Source: Micromonospora yasonensis (GTDB lineage Bacteria; Actinomycetota; Actinomycetes; Mycobacteriales; Micromonosporaceae). Taken from it: 58,228 nucleotides of DNA. The notes beneath the pieces are model-generated. The model worked only from the letters and a program-made list of their open reading frames with translations, searched no databases and had not been told where the DNA came from. Numbering within the stretch: position 1 is the first letter of the stretch; each line of letters opens with the position of its first letter. Shown piece after piece: positions 57,856 through 58,228 of the stretch. Position numbers and translations under genes: made by a program. The stretch spans positions 1 through 58,228 of the forward strand of contig NZ_JAPDPH010000017.1 of the NCBI RefSeq assembly GCF_026013475.1. The letters are read 5' to 3'.

Positions 57856-58228
<373 letters not shown>

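Overview
The window is a core chromosomal segment of a very GC-rich actinobacterium. GTG (and one TTG) starts, GTGA and ATGA stop/start overlaps, long hairpin terminators without U-tracts and several leaderless TAnnnT-N7-(A/G)TG starts all fit. The protein repertoire points to Micromonosporaceae, most likely Micromonospora (inference; no database search was possible). No rRNA, tRNA, insertion sequence, prophage or CRISPR array was seen.

Layout. (1) 1-11000: amino-acid biosynthesis. serA, ilvC, ilvN and ilvB lie on the minus strand and ilvD on the plus strand. ilvB follows a transcription attenuator with an 11-residue leader ORF. That leader sits directly behind a membrane GGDEF-EAL protein divergent from ilvD. 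(2) 11000-30100: accessory and housekeeping genes. These include an arsR-sulP-hypothetical operon, a GH2 beta-mannosidase with a LacI regulator whose ABC transporter genes seem to have been deleted, and a second GGDEF-EAL protein that looks degenerate. A PH-like membrane protein, a 2-hydroxyacid dehydrogenase, a PQQ-type sugar dehydrogenase lipoprotein, a membrane metallophosphoesterase, a short AceE-like pyruvate dehydrogenase, a solitary gatB and a beta-propeller protein with a damaged 5' end follow. (3) 30300-53400: the translation supercluster, all on the plus strand. The order is rpsL-rpsG-fusA-tuf, rpsJ-rplC-rplD-rplW-rplB-rpsS-rplV-rpsC-rplP-rpmC-rpsQ, rplN-rplX-rplE-rpsZ-rpsH-rplF-rplR-rpsE-rpmD-rplO, secY-adk-map, infA-rpmJ-rpsM-rpsK-rpsD-rpoA-rplQ and truA. 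(4) 53400-58228: a membrane-anchored hypothetical protein, an RsmC-like methyltransferase, an ABC-F ATPase translationally coupled to a nucleotidyltransferase-like protein, and the start of an aldo/keto reductase running off the end.

How the genes work together. IlvBN, IlvC and IlvD carry out the shared valine/isoleucine pathway, and the attenuator upstream of ilvB probably reads charged branched-chain tRNA. The ribosomal block makes ribosomal proteins, two elongation factors, IF-1, the Sec channel, adenylate kinase, methionine aminopeptidase and RNA polymerase alpha. Large hairpins at sub-operon borders and an identical 20-nt element in the rpsL and rpsJ leaders suggest shared expression control.

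Most unusual signals: the shared rpsL/rpsJ leader element, the ilvB attenuator with a probably leaderless leader peptide inside the end of a c-di-GMP gene, the scar of a lost sugar transporter, and a junction where two divergently oriented genes are both truncated.
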